From NCBI RefSeq assembly GCF_027886425.1, contig NZ_CP115671.1:1736001-1800000 (forward strand): a stretch of 64,000 bases of DNA. Direction: 5' to 3'. Made by a program: the position numbers and the translations under genes. Numbering within the stretch: position 1 is the stretch's first letter; the number at the start of each line of letters is the position of its first letter. Source of the DNA: Brevundimonas vesicularis (lineage in GTDB: Bacteria > Pseudomonadota > Alphaproteobacteria > Caulobacterales > Caulobacteraceae). The notes beneath the pieces were generated by a model. It searched no databases, had not been told where the DNA came from, and saw only the letters and a program-made list of their open reading frames with translations. Below are positions 40,850 through 49,785 of the stretch, piece by piece.

Positions 40850-41871
40850 AGGGGCCACTTCCTGATCGCGATGAACTCGTCGCAGCGGCAGGCCACGATC
40901 TCGGACGCCGGCGCGCCGCGTGAGGTGTCGCCGGGGAACATCATCTGGGCGCCGCTCGGGCTGGTAAACGGCATGTCGAGCCCGCGCACCTCTTGCCCGT
41001 TCATGGCGTCGTGAGTGTCGCGCTGGCGTCCGTCTTCCGTGGTGGACCAGCCGCGCACGATGTCCATGACCCCGACCCGGCCATCGTCGACGAGTTGCTG
41101 GAACGCCTCATGCTTGGCGGCGCGGATGGCGGGCAGGCCTTCGGTACGCGCGATGACCTCGCCCCGAAGACGGACCAGGCGGGCGGAATAGTGGGTGACG
41201 GCCGTGCGGGCGGTCTCGGGCGGGACGGGCTTGCCTGTCTCGATGGCGCGGACCACGGCCCGGTCATAGCGGCGATCGCGCTGGTTCCGGGTCAGATAGT
41301 TGCGGAGCAGGGCAGGGTCCGTCGACGCCAACTCGGCGCGGGCGGTGGCGACGTAGTCACGATACGGACCAGACAGACCGATCAGGCCGCCTTCGCGGTT
41401 TCCGGTGGCTCGGCTGATCCTTCCGACCAGATCCAGCGCGATAGACCGCGGGCCGGCGCCGCGCGCCATGCCGTCGGCAAGGAAAGCGCGGGCCTGATCG
41501 ATTTCGCCCTGGGTCAGGCGGGTGATGAGCGTGGCGGCCGTCTCGCGGATGATCGCGGCGGCGCGCTGGTTGCCGGGGTCGAAGCGGAAGCCGATCGACA
41601 CAGCGGCCGGCATGGTGGCGACAGCGCCTTGACCCCCGGCGGTGAAGGCCTCGACCAACTTGGCTTCCAGCGGCTGGAACGCGGCTCGGTCGATGTGCAG
41701 CGCCTGCATGGCGGCATCGAGGTCGCGGCGCTCCAGGGCCAGAAGCAGCTTCTGGAACTCAACCTCGCGGGTCAGGTCTTTCACTGCTGCCATGAAGGCC
41801 TGGGCGACCTCCGGGCCATACTTCGCCGCCAGCTCCCGGAAGAGCCGTTTCTGAGACGGGCGTCTGGCCAT
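40846..41871 (-). CDS. Head morphogenesis protein (SPP1 gp7 / Mu F-like)
   Basis: 341 aa. Long helical N-terminus; ARTEGLPAIRAAKHEAFQQL, RQRDTHDAMNGQEV and PGDTSRGAPASEIVACRC are the conserved C-terminal block of minor head proteins. A few copies go into the procapsid and aid DNA ejection or assembly. Here it sits after capsid and connector genes, rather than next to portal. Confidence 0.85.
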   Translation of the reverse strand: MARRPSQKRLFRELAAKYGPEVAQAFMAAVKDLTREVEFQKLLLALERRDLDAAMQALHIDRAAFQPLEAKLVEAFTAGGQGAVATMPAAVSIGFRFDPGNQRAAAIIRETAATLITRLTQGEIDQARAFLADGMARGAGPRSIALDLVGRISRATGNREGGLIGLSGPYRDYVATARAELASTDPALLRNYLTRNQRDRRYDRAVVRAIETGKPVPPETARTAVTHYSARLVRLRGEVIARTEGLPAIRAAKHEAFQQLVDDGRVGVMDIVRGWSTTEDGRQRDTHDAMNGQEVRGLDMPFTSPSGAQMMFPGDTSRGAPASEIVACRCDEFIAIRKWPL

Positions 41872-41876
41872 GTTTG

Positions 41877-42137
41877 TTATGGCCGAAGCGCTCGGACGTG
41901 GGTGGCGGACTCGGCCATGGCGTCGAGATAGGCTTCGAACTGCGCTCGGGCGACCTCGCGGAGGCGCTCGATCTCAGCTTGCGGCTGATCGTTGTAGATA
42001 GCCTTCTGCATCAGGTCGGCCGTCGTCACGACGTCGAGGATGATCTCCGTCGACATCTTTGACGGCATCCGGTGCGCGGTTTCGCGCTGATGTTCGGGAT
42101 CGTTCGCCACAGCCTGGACAGTCGCACAGGTCAGCAT
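41877..42137 (-). CDS. Hypothetical head-region protein, 86 aa
   Basis: MLTCATVQAVANDPEHQRET ... IERLREVARAQFEAYLDAMAE; helical. A TTG at 42146 is an alternative start. Between the connector and head morphogenesis genes; no family recognised. Confidence 0.55.
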   Translation of the reverse strand: MLTCATVQAVANDPEHQRETAHRMPSKMSTEIILDVVTTADLMQKAIYNDQPQAEIERLREVARAQFEAYLDAMAESATHVRALRP

Positions 42138-42138
42138 G

Positions 42139-42630
42139 TCAGCCAACCGCCCATAGGCCGAGTGCCGCCGGAGCGTCTTCTGGAATGAGGAAGGGGGCGA
42201 GCAGGCCTTCGACGGCGCTCAGCCGCAGCGTGTTGTCGGTGACGGCGTTGCCGCTGCCCTCGAAATATTCCTTCTCGATCACGTCCACCTTCTTGCGCTT
42301 CAGAGCGCCTGAGTTGGCTGCGGAGATCGAGAGCGAGCCGGGCTTCAGCGCTTCCTGGATGGCCGCATGATAGCTGGCGATGATGACGTTGCGCGGGATC
42401 ACATCGGCGGCGACCGGCGTCTTCCATGCCGTCGCGTTGATCCGGGGCCAGGCGCGCTCCTGGTCGATCCCGCCGGCTGGCTCGCCGCGGAACCGGGCCC
42501 CGTAGAGGCCGTCGAGGTAGTCGCTGGCCCTCTGGCGCAGCTGGGCCACGGTCAGGTCTCCGGTCGAAGTGGAATAGCCGTTCTCGGCCGCCCACTCGGT
42601 GAACCCTTGGTCTGATCCGTAGCCCGCCAC
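42139..42630 (-). CDS. Head-tail connector, DnaT-like fold
   Basis: 163 aa. FTEWAAENGYSTSTGDLTVA, ARFRGEPAGGIDQERAWPR and DVIPRNVIIASYHAA match the phage DnaT-like connector family (HK97 gp6 position). Forms the adaptor ring below the portal. Confidence 0.75.
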   Translation of the reverse strand: MAGYGSDQGFTEWAAENGYSTSTGDLTVAQLRQRASDYLDGLYGARFRGEPAGGIDQERAWPRINATAWKTPVAADVIPRNVIIASYHAAIQEALKPGSLSISAANSGALKRKKVDVIEKEYFEGSGNAVTDNTLRLSAVEGLLAPFLIPEDAPAALGLWAVG

Positions 42631-42633
42631 GTC

Positions 42634-42981
42634 TTAGGCCTTGGCCTGCGAGGCGACGAACGCCTGCTTGTCCTCGTCGGACAGGGCATTGAAGGCATCG
42701 GCGTCGGCCTTCGAGATGCCTTCCAGCAGCACCTGTTCGCCTTGGGTGATGTTGAACTTGCCGCCGCCGTGATGCTCGGCCTTCAGGGCGCCGTCGTTGT
42801 TGACGCCCTTCTTGCCCTTCCTGCCGCCGCCGATCGCGACGAATCGACCGCCCCAGGGGTGGGGCTCGACCGGCTGGCCTTCGTCGTTGACGTCGAAGTC
42901 GGCGACATCGAGTTCGGTGCCGACCGGGATTTCCTTGCCTTCGCCATCGTAGATGCCGCCGGCGGTGACGCGAATGCGCAT
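42634..42981 (-). CDS. Hypothetical head-region protein, 115 aa
   Basis: MRIRVTAGGIYDGEGKEIPVG begins a small beta barrel; the end (ISKADADAFNALSDEDKQAF) is helical with an internal KADADAFNALS motif. Probably a capsid-associated protein encoded between capsid and connector genes. Confidence 0.6.
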   Translation of the reverse strand: MRIRVTAGGIYDGEGKEIPVGTELDVADFDVNDEGQPVEPHPWGGRFVAIGGGRKGKKGVNNDGALKAEHHGGGKFNITQGEQVLLEGISKADADAFNALSDEDKQAFVASQAKA

Positions 42982-43039
42982 GGAGCGCTCCTTTCCTCGC
43001 GATGAGGGAAGGGCCCAGCCGGAGCCAGGCCCCGCCGGG

Positions 43040-44098
43040 TTAGACCGTGGTCGAGGCGAAGACGCCCGACTTGCCGTTGTAGTCGCCGCGGATCTCCAGC
43101 CCCATCGCGCCCATGTTCAGGAACTGGTAGTTGTCCGTCGGGTTCAGGCGCGTCATCGCCGTGGTGTTCACGGCCATGCCGATGATCGGGCGGATGTACC
43201 GAGCGTTCGGCACGAAGCCGAAGAACTGGTTGCCCGTCAGGCGCCACGTCACCTCGATCTTGTTGATGCGACGGTTGCGAGCGACGAACTCGCGGATGGT
43301 GCCTTGCTTGAAGCCTTGGGCGTTCGAATAGGAACGGTCCCAGGCGCGGGCGATGTCGGGGCTGATGTAGAGGTTGACGGCCTCGGTGATCAGGTTGGCG
43401 TCCAGCATCGCGCCGAAGGGCCCGACGAAGAACGCTTCCAGCTGATCCGGGGTCGCCGTGGTCAGGTCAATATTCGCCCCGCCCGCGCCGATGTTGATCA
43501 GCTTGGTCAGCGGCGACGTGCGGATGCCGTAGCCGGTGTAGCCCTGGAACTTGATGGTGGTGTCGCCGTCGAGGGCATAGCTGGCCATGTCGCGGTTCAG
43601 CTTGTCGATCGAGCCTTCCTGGTCGTCAGTCAGAGCGTCGAAGTTCTCGGACTGCAGGGTGTTCCATTCCCGCCATTCGCGGCCGTAGCCGTCGGCGAAG
43701 ATCGGAACGACGGTGCCGGCGTAGTTGTAGACCGTCTTGTCCATTGCGACCGGCACCTGGCCCGACAGCGAGCGGAACACCGGGTTGGCGGTGTCCGAGG
43801 CGGTGCGGGTCATGTGGACCAGCTTGCCGATGTTCACCGGCTTGGCCAGCGGCATCAGGTCGGCCATGAAGACGCTGCCGCCATCGTCGCGCAGGACGCG
43901 GGTGGTGATGGTGTCCAGCTCCAGCCAGGCGTCGCGCGGCAGGACGGCCGAGGCGTTGGTGACGCCCGACATCTCGCCGTAGAGGGCGGCGTGCTGGTCT
44001 TCGACCCGGTGGAAGTGTTCGCGCGCCACGCTCAGCTCGCCCCACCATTGCTGGTGCGGGCGGGAGTTGGCGACGAGCTGTTCGTCGAAATAGCGCAT
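43040..44098 (-). CDS. Major capsid protein
   Basis: 352 aa. VTNASAVLPRDAWLELDTIT, LVHMTRTASDTANPVFRSLS, WREWNTLQSENFDALTDDQE and IGMAVNTTAMTRLNPTDNYQ resemble the HK97-fold capsids encoded with DUF1073 portals (DUF6260-like). No N-terminal delta domain is obvious; scaffolding is probably provided by the tail of the protease gene. Followed by connector genes, preceded by a decoration protein. Confidence 0.8.
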   Translation of the reverse strand: MRYFDEQLVANSRPHQQWWGELSVAREHFHRVEDQHAALYGEMSGVTNASAVLPRDAWLELDTITTRVLRDDGGSVFMADLMPLAKPVNIGKLVHMTRTASDTANPVFRSLSGQVPVAMDKTVYNYAGTVVPIFADGYGREWREWNTLQSENFDALTDDQEGSIDKLNRDMASYALDGDTTIKFQGYTGYGIRTSPLTKLINIGAGGANIDLTTATPDQLEAFFVGPFGAMLDANLITEAVNLYISPDIARAWDRSYSNAQGFKQGTIREFVARNRRINKIEVTWRLTGNQFFGFVPNARYIRPIIGMAVNTTAMTRLNPTDNYQFLNMGAMGLEIRGDYNGKSGVFASTTV

Positions 44099-44109
44099 GT
44101 TCGCCCTCC

Positions 44110-44559
44110 TTAGGCGGCGACCACGTTCCGGCCGGCTTTGCGCGCACGCACAAGCTGGTCGGAACCGGTGTTGTTGTTGAAGGCCTCTTCGGCGACGAAG
44201 GCGACGTTCTGGCCCGTGGTGGCGAGGACGAACTTGCCGGCCGCGCTGGTGGTCAGTTCGGCGCCGCGAGCGACGTTGGTGCCGGTCGGGACGCGGATGT
44301 TGAAGAACTGCTCATCCAGCGCTTCCATGCCAATGACAGTGTCGCCGGCGGGCCAGGCGTCGTCGGTGCCCTTCAGCGCCAGGTAGTTGTCCTGAGCGAT
44401 GTAGAGCTTGTCGCCGCTGTTGGCGCCCGCGATGGCGAAGGCCGAACCGGACTCCACCAGGGCGATGCCCGGCAGGACCGCAGCAGCGCAGATACGCTCC
44501 TGGACCTGGGGCGTGACCTCGGTGACGGGGCCGGCGTAGATCTTGTTGAAGCGGGGCAT
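44110..44559 (-). CDS. Capsid decoration protein (DUF2190-like)
   Basis: 149 aa. Beta-rich with GELTTSAAGKFVLATTGQ-type strands (here GAELTTSAAGKFVLATTG) and YIAQDNYLALKG; matches trimeric head-stabilising proteins that sit directly before the capsid gene. Confidence 0.7.
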   Translation of the reverse strand: MPRFNKIYAGPVTEVTPQVQERICAAAVLPGIALVESGSAFAIAGANSGDKLYIAQDNYLALKGTDDAWPAGDTVIGMEALDEQFFNIRVPTGTNVARGAELTTSAAGKFVLATTGQNVAFVAEEAFNNNTGSDQLVRARKAGRNVVAA

Positions 44560-44563
44560 GTGC

Positions 44564-45754
44564 TTAGGCCTCCATCTTCGTCGCGGCCGGTGCCTTGAAG
44601 GCGGGCTTGGCGGCGTTGGCGCCCGGCAGTTTGAATCCGGGGGCGATCGGGGCGGCCTTACCGGGCTCAGCCTTGGGAGCCAGAGCGCGGGCGGCGTTCA
44701 GGGTGAGTTCGCCGGCGGCGGCCTCGTCCATGATGTTGCCTGCGACGATCTTCTCGCGGAGCGTCTTCAGCTCCGCTTCTTCCGTCGCCTTGGCGCTGTT
44801 GGCCTGGGCTTCCAGCTGGTCGTTGATCGGCTTCATCGCCGTCGCGACCGCGTTTCCGATAGCCGTCGCCAGCGTCTCGGGCTTCAGGGCCTCCGTGAGG
44901 GCGTCAACCTTCGCGGAAAGCCCGTCGAATTGGACCTTGTCCATCTCGTCGTCCTTCATGTTGGTGGTGGAGGTTTCCCGCCCGGAGCCGAAGGCCTCGG
45001 TAAGTGCGGTCATGATGCGATCCATGAGAGAAGCGCGCTGCTTCTTCTCCAGAGCGCGGACGGCGCTTTCGACCGCCCATCCAAGTTCGCGCTCGGCCTC
45101 ATCGCTGAAGACCGAGTTGACGACCTGGATCTCTTTGCCCGCCGAGTTGACCATCATGCCGACGCCCTGATCGGGAGTGGCGGCGCCGTCTTCGTCCAGA
45201 AGGATGGCGTCGTGGTCGAACTCGATGTCGCGAGCGGTGAACTTGTAGGGAACGTCGCCATTCGCGGCGTCCATGATGGCCAGCAGGCCCGTCGAGGTAT
45301 GGACCGGATCGCCGGCGTCGATAGCCGCCAGCACGCGCTGGCCGCCTTCGGATTGATTGGCGCGCTCGACGTCGATCACCTTGTCCAGCAGGACCCGGCC
45401 GCCCTCTTGGCGCACGTTCTCGTTCCAGGCGCCGATCCAGCCTTGGTTCAGGCCTTCAGGGTCGCGGGCCGAGAGGAACTTGCCGTTGACCGACGGGTGA
45501 CCCAGCGGAGCAGGTGTGCGCTCCAAGGTCTTGAACGACTTGGCGATCTCGGCGGCGGGATAGAGGATGTCGTTCATGACGACGTCGTCCGGCAGGGTCG
45601 CGGAGGGCACGATGATCACGTCGCGACCGTTGCGCTTCTCGCGCTTGATCGCCGCCGAGTTGGCCAGGGTGCGGATGTTGACGCGGACCTGATCACCGGC
45701 CGTCAGGCCTTTGTTGACCAGGAAGGCGCGCGTCGGCGCTGCGGGCTGATGCAC
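44564..45754 (-). CDS. Prohead protease (DUF2213) fused to scaffold
   Basis: 396 aa. Residues about 40-230 (APLGHPSVNGKFLSARDPEG, IDAGDPVHTSTGLLAIMDA, DHDAILLDEDGAATPDQGVG) form the DUF2213 serine-protease-like domain with GHP and S/T residues. Residues about 275-396 are a Glu/Ala/Lys-rich coiled coil, the expected scaffold. This all-in-one layout suits a capsid without its own delta domain. Confidence 0.82.
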   Translation of the reverse strand: MHQPAAPTRAFLVNKGLTAGDQVRVNIRTLANSAAIKREKRNGRDVIIVPSATLPDDVVMNDILYPAAEIAKSFKTLERTPAPLGHPSVNGKFLSARDPEGLNQGWIGAWNENVRQEGGRVLLDKVIDVERANQSEGGQRVLAAIDAGDPVHTSTGLLAIMDAANGDVPYKFTARDIEFDHDAILLDEDGAATPDQGVGMMVNSAGKEIQVVNSVFSDEAERELGWAVESAVRALEKKQRASLMDRIMTALTEAFGSGRETSTTNMKDDEMDKVQFDGLSAKVDALTEALKPETLATAIGNAVATAMKPINDQLEAQANSAKATEEAELKTLREKIVAGNIMDEAAAGELTLNAARALAPKAEPGKAAPIAPGFKLPGANAAKPAFKAPAATKMEA

Positions 45755-45780
45755 GCGGGCCTCCTTCGATTGTGGGTGGG

Positions 45781-47169
45781 TCAGGCGGCCGGAGCCGGCT
45801 CGTCTTCGGTCTCGGGCAGGTCCAGGGCGTCCTGCTCTTCGTCGGGGTCGGGCTGCTCGTCCCGATACTTCTCGGCTTCCTTCAGAGGCTCGCGCCCGGT
45901 CACGCCGCGCATTTCCTCGGTCGTGAAGACGAACTCGCCGGTGTCCTTCATCTTCTGGTTCACGTCGGCCATCTTGTCGGCGAGCGCGACCTTGGCCTCC
46001 TGCGAGGTCTCGGTCAGGTCGGACCAGTCGAGGTTCCAGTCCTTGTCAGCGAGGATGCCGAAGCGGACCAGGCGGCGAACGATGTCCATGATGTTGGGGA
46101 TGACGATGCCGGTGCGGCGCGCCATCACGGTCTTGTTCCACTCTGTGGCGTCTTCGGTGCTGGCTCGCTCGCCCGACTGCGACCCGACAAGAATCTTCAG
46201 TGGCATCGAGATCGAGGCGGCGTAGGACTGAAGCGGCGCGGCCCAGAAATGCTCCGGCGAGGGCAGGGAGACCTGCATGGGCGTGGCGGTGATGCCCTGC
46301 ATCAACAGCGAGGCGTCGAAGCCCGCGTTGAAGTCCTTCACCTGCTCTTCCATCTTGTCGACGACTTCGGACACCTCGACGTTCATGGCCTGGGCCATGC
46401 TCGTGATGTTGGCGTCCTTGTCGATCTGCAGGCTGAGGCCTGACTTCGCGTTCTTCCAGAAGCCCTCGCCGCCGGCGCCGCTGATCTTCTCCAGCGTCAG
46501 CAGGTCGTTGTAGCCCGGAGCCAGGAACGACCGGCCGTTGACCGATCCGTCCTTGGACCAGATCACGACCCGGTCGGGGTGGACGTTGAACTGCCGAGGC
46601 TGAGAGGTGGAGCGATCGACGGCCGCCTCTTGGAAGGCGAACATCTTGGGCTTGCCGTAGGTCTTGGCATCGTTCTGGTTGGTGTGCCACTCGCTGATGG
46701 TCAGCTGGCCTTCCCAGGCTGGGATGATCTCGACCAAGCCCTCAAGGCCGCCGTTGACCCGCGTGACAGGCTGATCGAACGCCCGGTCGTCCGCCAGCTG
46801 TAGGATGACGCCGGCATAGGCTCCAACGAGGCCGCGCCGATCCGCCTCGGCGAGTTGCTGCCAGACCCGCAGTTCGGCGAAGCGCTTGCGGATTTCGCCT
46901 TCAAGCCTGGTCTCTGGCGTGTCGTCGCCGTTGTCGCGGGCGAACTCCTGCAGCCAGGGCGCGTCCTGCCAGGTCTTGGCGACCGTCTTGTCTACCCCTG
47001 CGCTGCCGAGGCCGGTGCGGGTGTAGGCGTGATAGGCCAGTTCGAACGTGACCTCAGCCGGATAGCCGAAGTCCTTGTAATGATCATGCTTCGCCGTTCC
47101 GAAGAAGCCGGGGAACATGCCCTGCAAGGTGCGGGTCGCCCGGTTCACGAGCATCTGACGCGCGCTCAT
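45781..47169 (-). CDS. Portal protein (DUF1073)
   Basis: 462 aa. FELAYHAYTRTGLGSAGVDK, RGLVGAYAGVILQLADD, PSPEHFWAAPLQSYAASISM and PLKILVGSQSGERASTEDA are the DUF1073 portal signature. Acidic Pro-rich tail. Twelve copies form the DNA gate at the capsid vertex. ATGA-type overlap with terL upstream. Confidence 0.9.
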   Translation of the reverse strand: MSARQMLVNRATRTLQGMFPGFFGTAKHDHYKDFGYPAEVTFELAYHAYTRTGLGSAGVDKTVAKTWQDAPWLQEFARDNGDDTPETRLEGEIRKRFAELRVWQQLAEADRRGLVGAYAGVILQLADDRAFDQPVTRVNGGLEGLVEIIPAWEGQLTISEWHTNQNDAKTYGKPKMFAFQEAAVDRSTSQPRQFNVHPDRVVIWSKDGSVNGRSFLAPGYNDLLTLEKISGAGGEGFWKNAKSGLSLQIDKDANITSMAQAMNVEVSEVVDKMEEQVKDFNAGFDASLLMQGITATPMQVSLPSPEHFWAAPLQSYAASISMPLKILVGSQSGERASTEDATEWNKTVMARRTGIVIPNIMDIVRRLVRFGILADKDWNLDWSDLTETSQEAKVALADKMADVNQKMKDTGEFVFTTEEMRGVTGREPLKEAEKYRDEQPDPDEEQDALDLPETEDEPAPAA

Positions 47170-48407
47170 CCGCGGTGCCGGCTCTTCAGGAACATGGCGA
47201 CGGTCGATTGCGGTTCGACCTTCAGGTTGGTCACGGCCCAGACCAGCGCATCCATGCGGTTCGGCGAGAGGTCGCCCTGATAGCCGGCCGGGGTGGTCAT
47301 CAGCATCTCGGCCTCCATCAGCGGGAACTGCTCGCGGTGCCTGACCCGCTTCTGGTCGTAGAGTGCGGCGACGGGTTCAGCGCGGACCTGCTTGCCTCGG
47401 CTCGCGGACACCATGACGACGCGAGCTTTAACGCCGCCGGCGCGGAGCGTGCTCTCAACCATGTCGCCGCCGAAGTTCTTCTCAGCGACCACGCAGTCCG
47501 CTTTCCAGCGATCGACACACTTGGCGGCGACCGTGGCCCAAGCCATTGGGGATGTAGCGGGGCAGGTGGCGTCTTCGAGGATGATGGCGCCGTCGCCGTA
47601 TTCGGCTGCGACCACGATGCCGACGTCATCGCCGCCGCCTGAGGGGTCAACGCCAACGACGACGCGGCCCCAGTCACCCTCAGATGCGTTGCGGCCCTCG
47701 CGCCACGCCTCGTCCAGCGCCTCTCGGTTCCAGATCGCGCCTTGGACCGACGGCATATACGCGCCGAGCCAGATCCAGGCGGCACGCAGCTTGTCCTTGA
47801 GGAAGTCCAGCTCCATCAGCTCGCGCAGAGCATCGGGGAAGAACGGGTTTTGGTCGAAGTTGATCTTGCGGACGATGGCCCGCTTGGGCTTCACCGGGCC
47901 GCGGAAGAAAACGTCGATGGGGTCGGTTGCCAAGCGCGGGTTCCAGATCGCCCAGAGCTCGGAAATGATCGTGCGGAGCACCGTGGGGATCAGCACGTCC
48001 AGCGAGGCCTGCTTCACCTCTTGGGCTTCCTCCAGGATCGTCAGGCCAGCGCCTTCCAGCGACTTGATGCCCTCAGGCTTGCCGCCCTTCCAGAGGCCGA
48101 TGAACATAATCTTCTGACCGCCGAGGCCGACAAATGTCCCGTCCACTTCCCGGAAGTAGGTACCAAGCAGGCCGAAATGCTCGAGCCGGGTGCGGACCAG
48201 CTCCAGCGACGACTCTTTCAGGTTCGCCATGACCTCCCGGAGGAAGACGACGCGGAGCCGAACGGTCGTGACCGTGTGAAAGATCGCGGCATCCACGACT
48301 GACCAGGACTTCGCTGATCCACGACCGCCATGCGCGGCCCGGAATGTGTACGACCCAAGCGGCCGATCGGTCAGATACCGAAAGGCTGGGATGGGGTCAT
48401 AGATCAC
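47166..48407 (-). CDS. terL: Terminase large subunit
   Basis: 413 aa. Walker A GGRGSAKS at 27-34, Walker B LTILEEAQ at 122-129 (catalytic EE), nuclease VGVDPSGGGDD from 252 (Asp254) and NRMDALVWA near the end. PBSX-like family. Cuts and pumps concatemeric DNA. No cos or pac site was identified. ATGA overlap with the small subunit gene. Confidence 0.93.
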   Translation of the reverse strand: MIYDPIPAFRYLTDRPLGSYTFRAAHGGRGSAKSWSVVDAAIFHTVTTVRLRVVFLREVMANLKESSLELVRTRLEHFGLLGTYFREVDGTFVGLGGQKIMFIGLWKGGKPEGIKSLEGAGLTILEEAQEVKQASLDVLIPTVLRTIISELWAIWNPRLATDPIDVFFRGPVKPKRAIVRKINFDQNPFFPDALRELMELDFLKDKLRAAWIWLGAYMPSVQGAIWNREALDEAWREGRNASEGDWGRVVVGVDPSGGGDDVGIVVAAEYGDGAIILEDATCPATSPMAWATVAAKCVDRWKADCVVAEKNFGGDMVESTLRAGGVKARVVMVSASRGKQVRAEPVAALYDQKRVRHREQFPLMEAEMLMTTPAGYQGDLSPNRMDALVWAVTNLKVEPQSTVAMFLKSRHRG

Positions 48408-48727
48408 TGGCCGGTCTCGTAGTCCTCGTCGCTCTGCGTAGGCGCGGGACCGGATGGGCTGGTGACGTATGTGACCGTCAGCGAGCCGGCGAATGCGGCG
48501 TCCATGTCCACGGCCTGCCTAGGCTTGCCGTACCCTCTATCGAGGATGGCCGACGCTGCAGAAACGCGTGCTGCCGGCGCAGCCTTGGAGTTGTTCGCCA
48601 CAGAGATCAGGACTTCCAGCGCCTTCTCAGCGTGTCCCTTCGCCATCTCGGCGATGTCGCGCTTGGCCTGTGACACCTGACCGGGTTTTCGGCCCGCGCC
48701 GGGTCGAGCGCCGCCGCGTTGGGCCAT
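48404..48727 (-). CDS. Terminase small subunit-like protein
   Basis: 107 aa. GGARPGAGRKPG is the usual opening of this class; a helical core (AKGHAEKALEVLISVANN, AARVSAASAILDRGYGKP) follows. Directly before terL. Binds the packaging start in DNA. Confidence 0.75.
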   Translation of the reverse strand: MAQRGGARPGAGRKPGQVSQAKRDIAEMAKGHAEKALEVLISVANNSKAAPAARVSAASAILDRGYGKPRQAVDMDAAFAGSLTVTYVTSPSGPAPTQSDEDYETGQ

Positions 48728-48750
48728 GATTTGATTCCGTTGAATGTTTT

Positions 48751-48945
48751 TCAGTGCTTTCCGTCGGCTTGGCGGCGGGTGTTGACCAGATTGCCTATGA
48801 GGACGGCAGCAAAAGCATTTTGATCTTTCGCCAGGCTATACGCACGCATCATGGCTTCCATCTGTGTGCCTGGAGTGCCAGCCTCAAGAATTGAGCGAAC
48901 GGCGGATTCGGCCAGTCGCATTGCTTCGGATGATGAGCTCGACAT
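48751..48945 (-). CDS. Small hypothetical protein, 64 aa
   Basis: MSSSSSEAMRLAESAVRSIL ... MMRAYSLAKDQNAFAAVLIG; helical. Its start codon overlaps that of the divergent DUF4145 gene (CATG at 48943-48946), so one of the starts may be wrong. First gene of the late cluster as seen here. Confidence 0.5.
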   Translation of the reverse strand: MSSSSSEAMRLAESAVRSILEAGTPGTQMEAMMRAYSLAKDQNAFAAVLIGNLVNTRRQADGKH

Positions 48946-49623
48946 GGCTACTTTAATCCACGATTGCCCTCATTGTGGCAGTCAGAAAATGGCGTTCCAG
49001 ATTATCGGGGTGAGAAGCTTGCCCGATCCTCCTGGGCACCTAGGGGGAAGCTCTATCCCGTCCAGGGAAGCAACCGTCGGGCTTCAATGTCAGCAGTGCT
49101 TCTCAGGTGCCGCCGCGACAATCCGATATTTTAAAAGCACGGTCTCCCACGAGTGGTCCATGCAGCTCACGGCGTTGTCGAAGGAAGGATATTCTGTACC
49201 GAACGGGAAGTGGACGCTTGCAGAATTTGGCCGGCAGCCAGTGCTCCGCGCGTCCCGGAATTTCTACCGCAAACTGTAGAGCGATCATTTGTTCAGGGAG
49301 AGACCAATCTTGGTCTCCATGATCACGATGAGGCGGCCGCTACCATGTTTCGGCGAGCGCTGGACCTCGCGTTGAAAGATAGGTTTCCCGATCTGAAGGG
49401 CGATCTAAACAAAAAGATCATCAAACTAGCTCAGGACCACGTTATCCCCCAATCGCTTGCCGACTGGGCGCATGAAGTCCGCGTCATCGGCAATGACGGG
49501 GCTCATGATCTCGAAGGATGTACTCACGAGGACGCCGTCGCAGCTCGTGACTTTGTCGACGCCGTTCTCAGATACCTGTTCTCTCTGCCCGGCATGATCG
49601 AGGCGAGGCGGTTGGCCGACTGA
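48944..49623 (+). CDS. DUF4145 (HEPN-like) protein (frameshifted)
   Basis: Repaired product about 226 aa. IHDCPHCGSQKMAFQ and GLQCQQC form an N-terminal zinc ribbon; IWPAASAPRVPEFLPQTVER and AAATMFRRALDLALKD begin the DUF4145 helical domain, ending VRVIGNDGAHDLEGCTHEDA, where N-D-x-A-H is the HEPN-like motif. One A missing near 49224 (GAATTT for GAAATTT) splits it. Plus strand, opposite to terminase; DUF4145 proteins occur with restriction and defence genes, so a defence moron is likely. Confidence 0.75.
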
Positions 49624-49690
49624 GAATAGGCTCTTCCAAACCCAGCCAGCCATTGCCGAAGCGCCGCACTTGGAGGGGTTTCGGCCACGA

Positions 49691-49719
49691 AAAAGCCCCG
49701 GCCGTTGCGGGTCGGGGCT
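49691..49719 (-). terminator. Terminator of the leftward early operon
   Basis: Minus strand AGCCCCG-N12-CGGGGCT followed by TTTTC. It lies after the SEFIR-partner gene and is the end of the early operon that starts at the Cro-like gene. On the plus strand there is no U-run. Confidence 0.75.
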
Positions 49720-49785
49720 GATCGGGCGCGTCTTGCGCTCTTGGCGTGTGTCCGCGATTAGCGTTCCGGTGTCAACCGCCTACGA

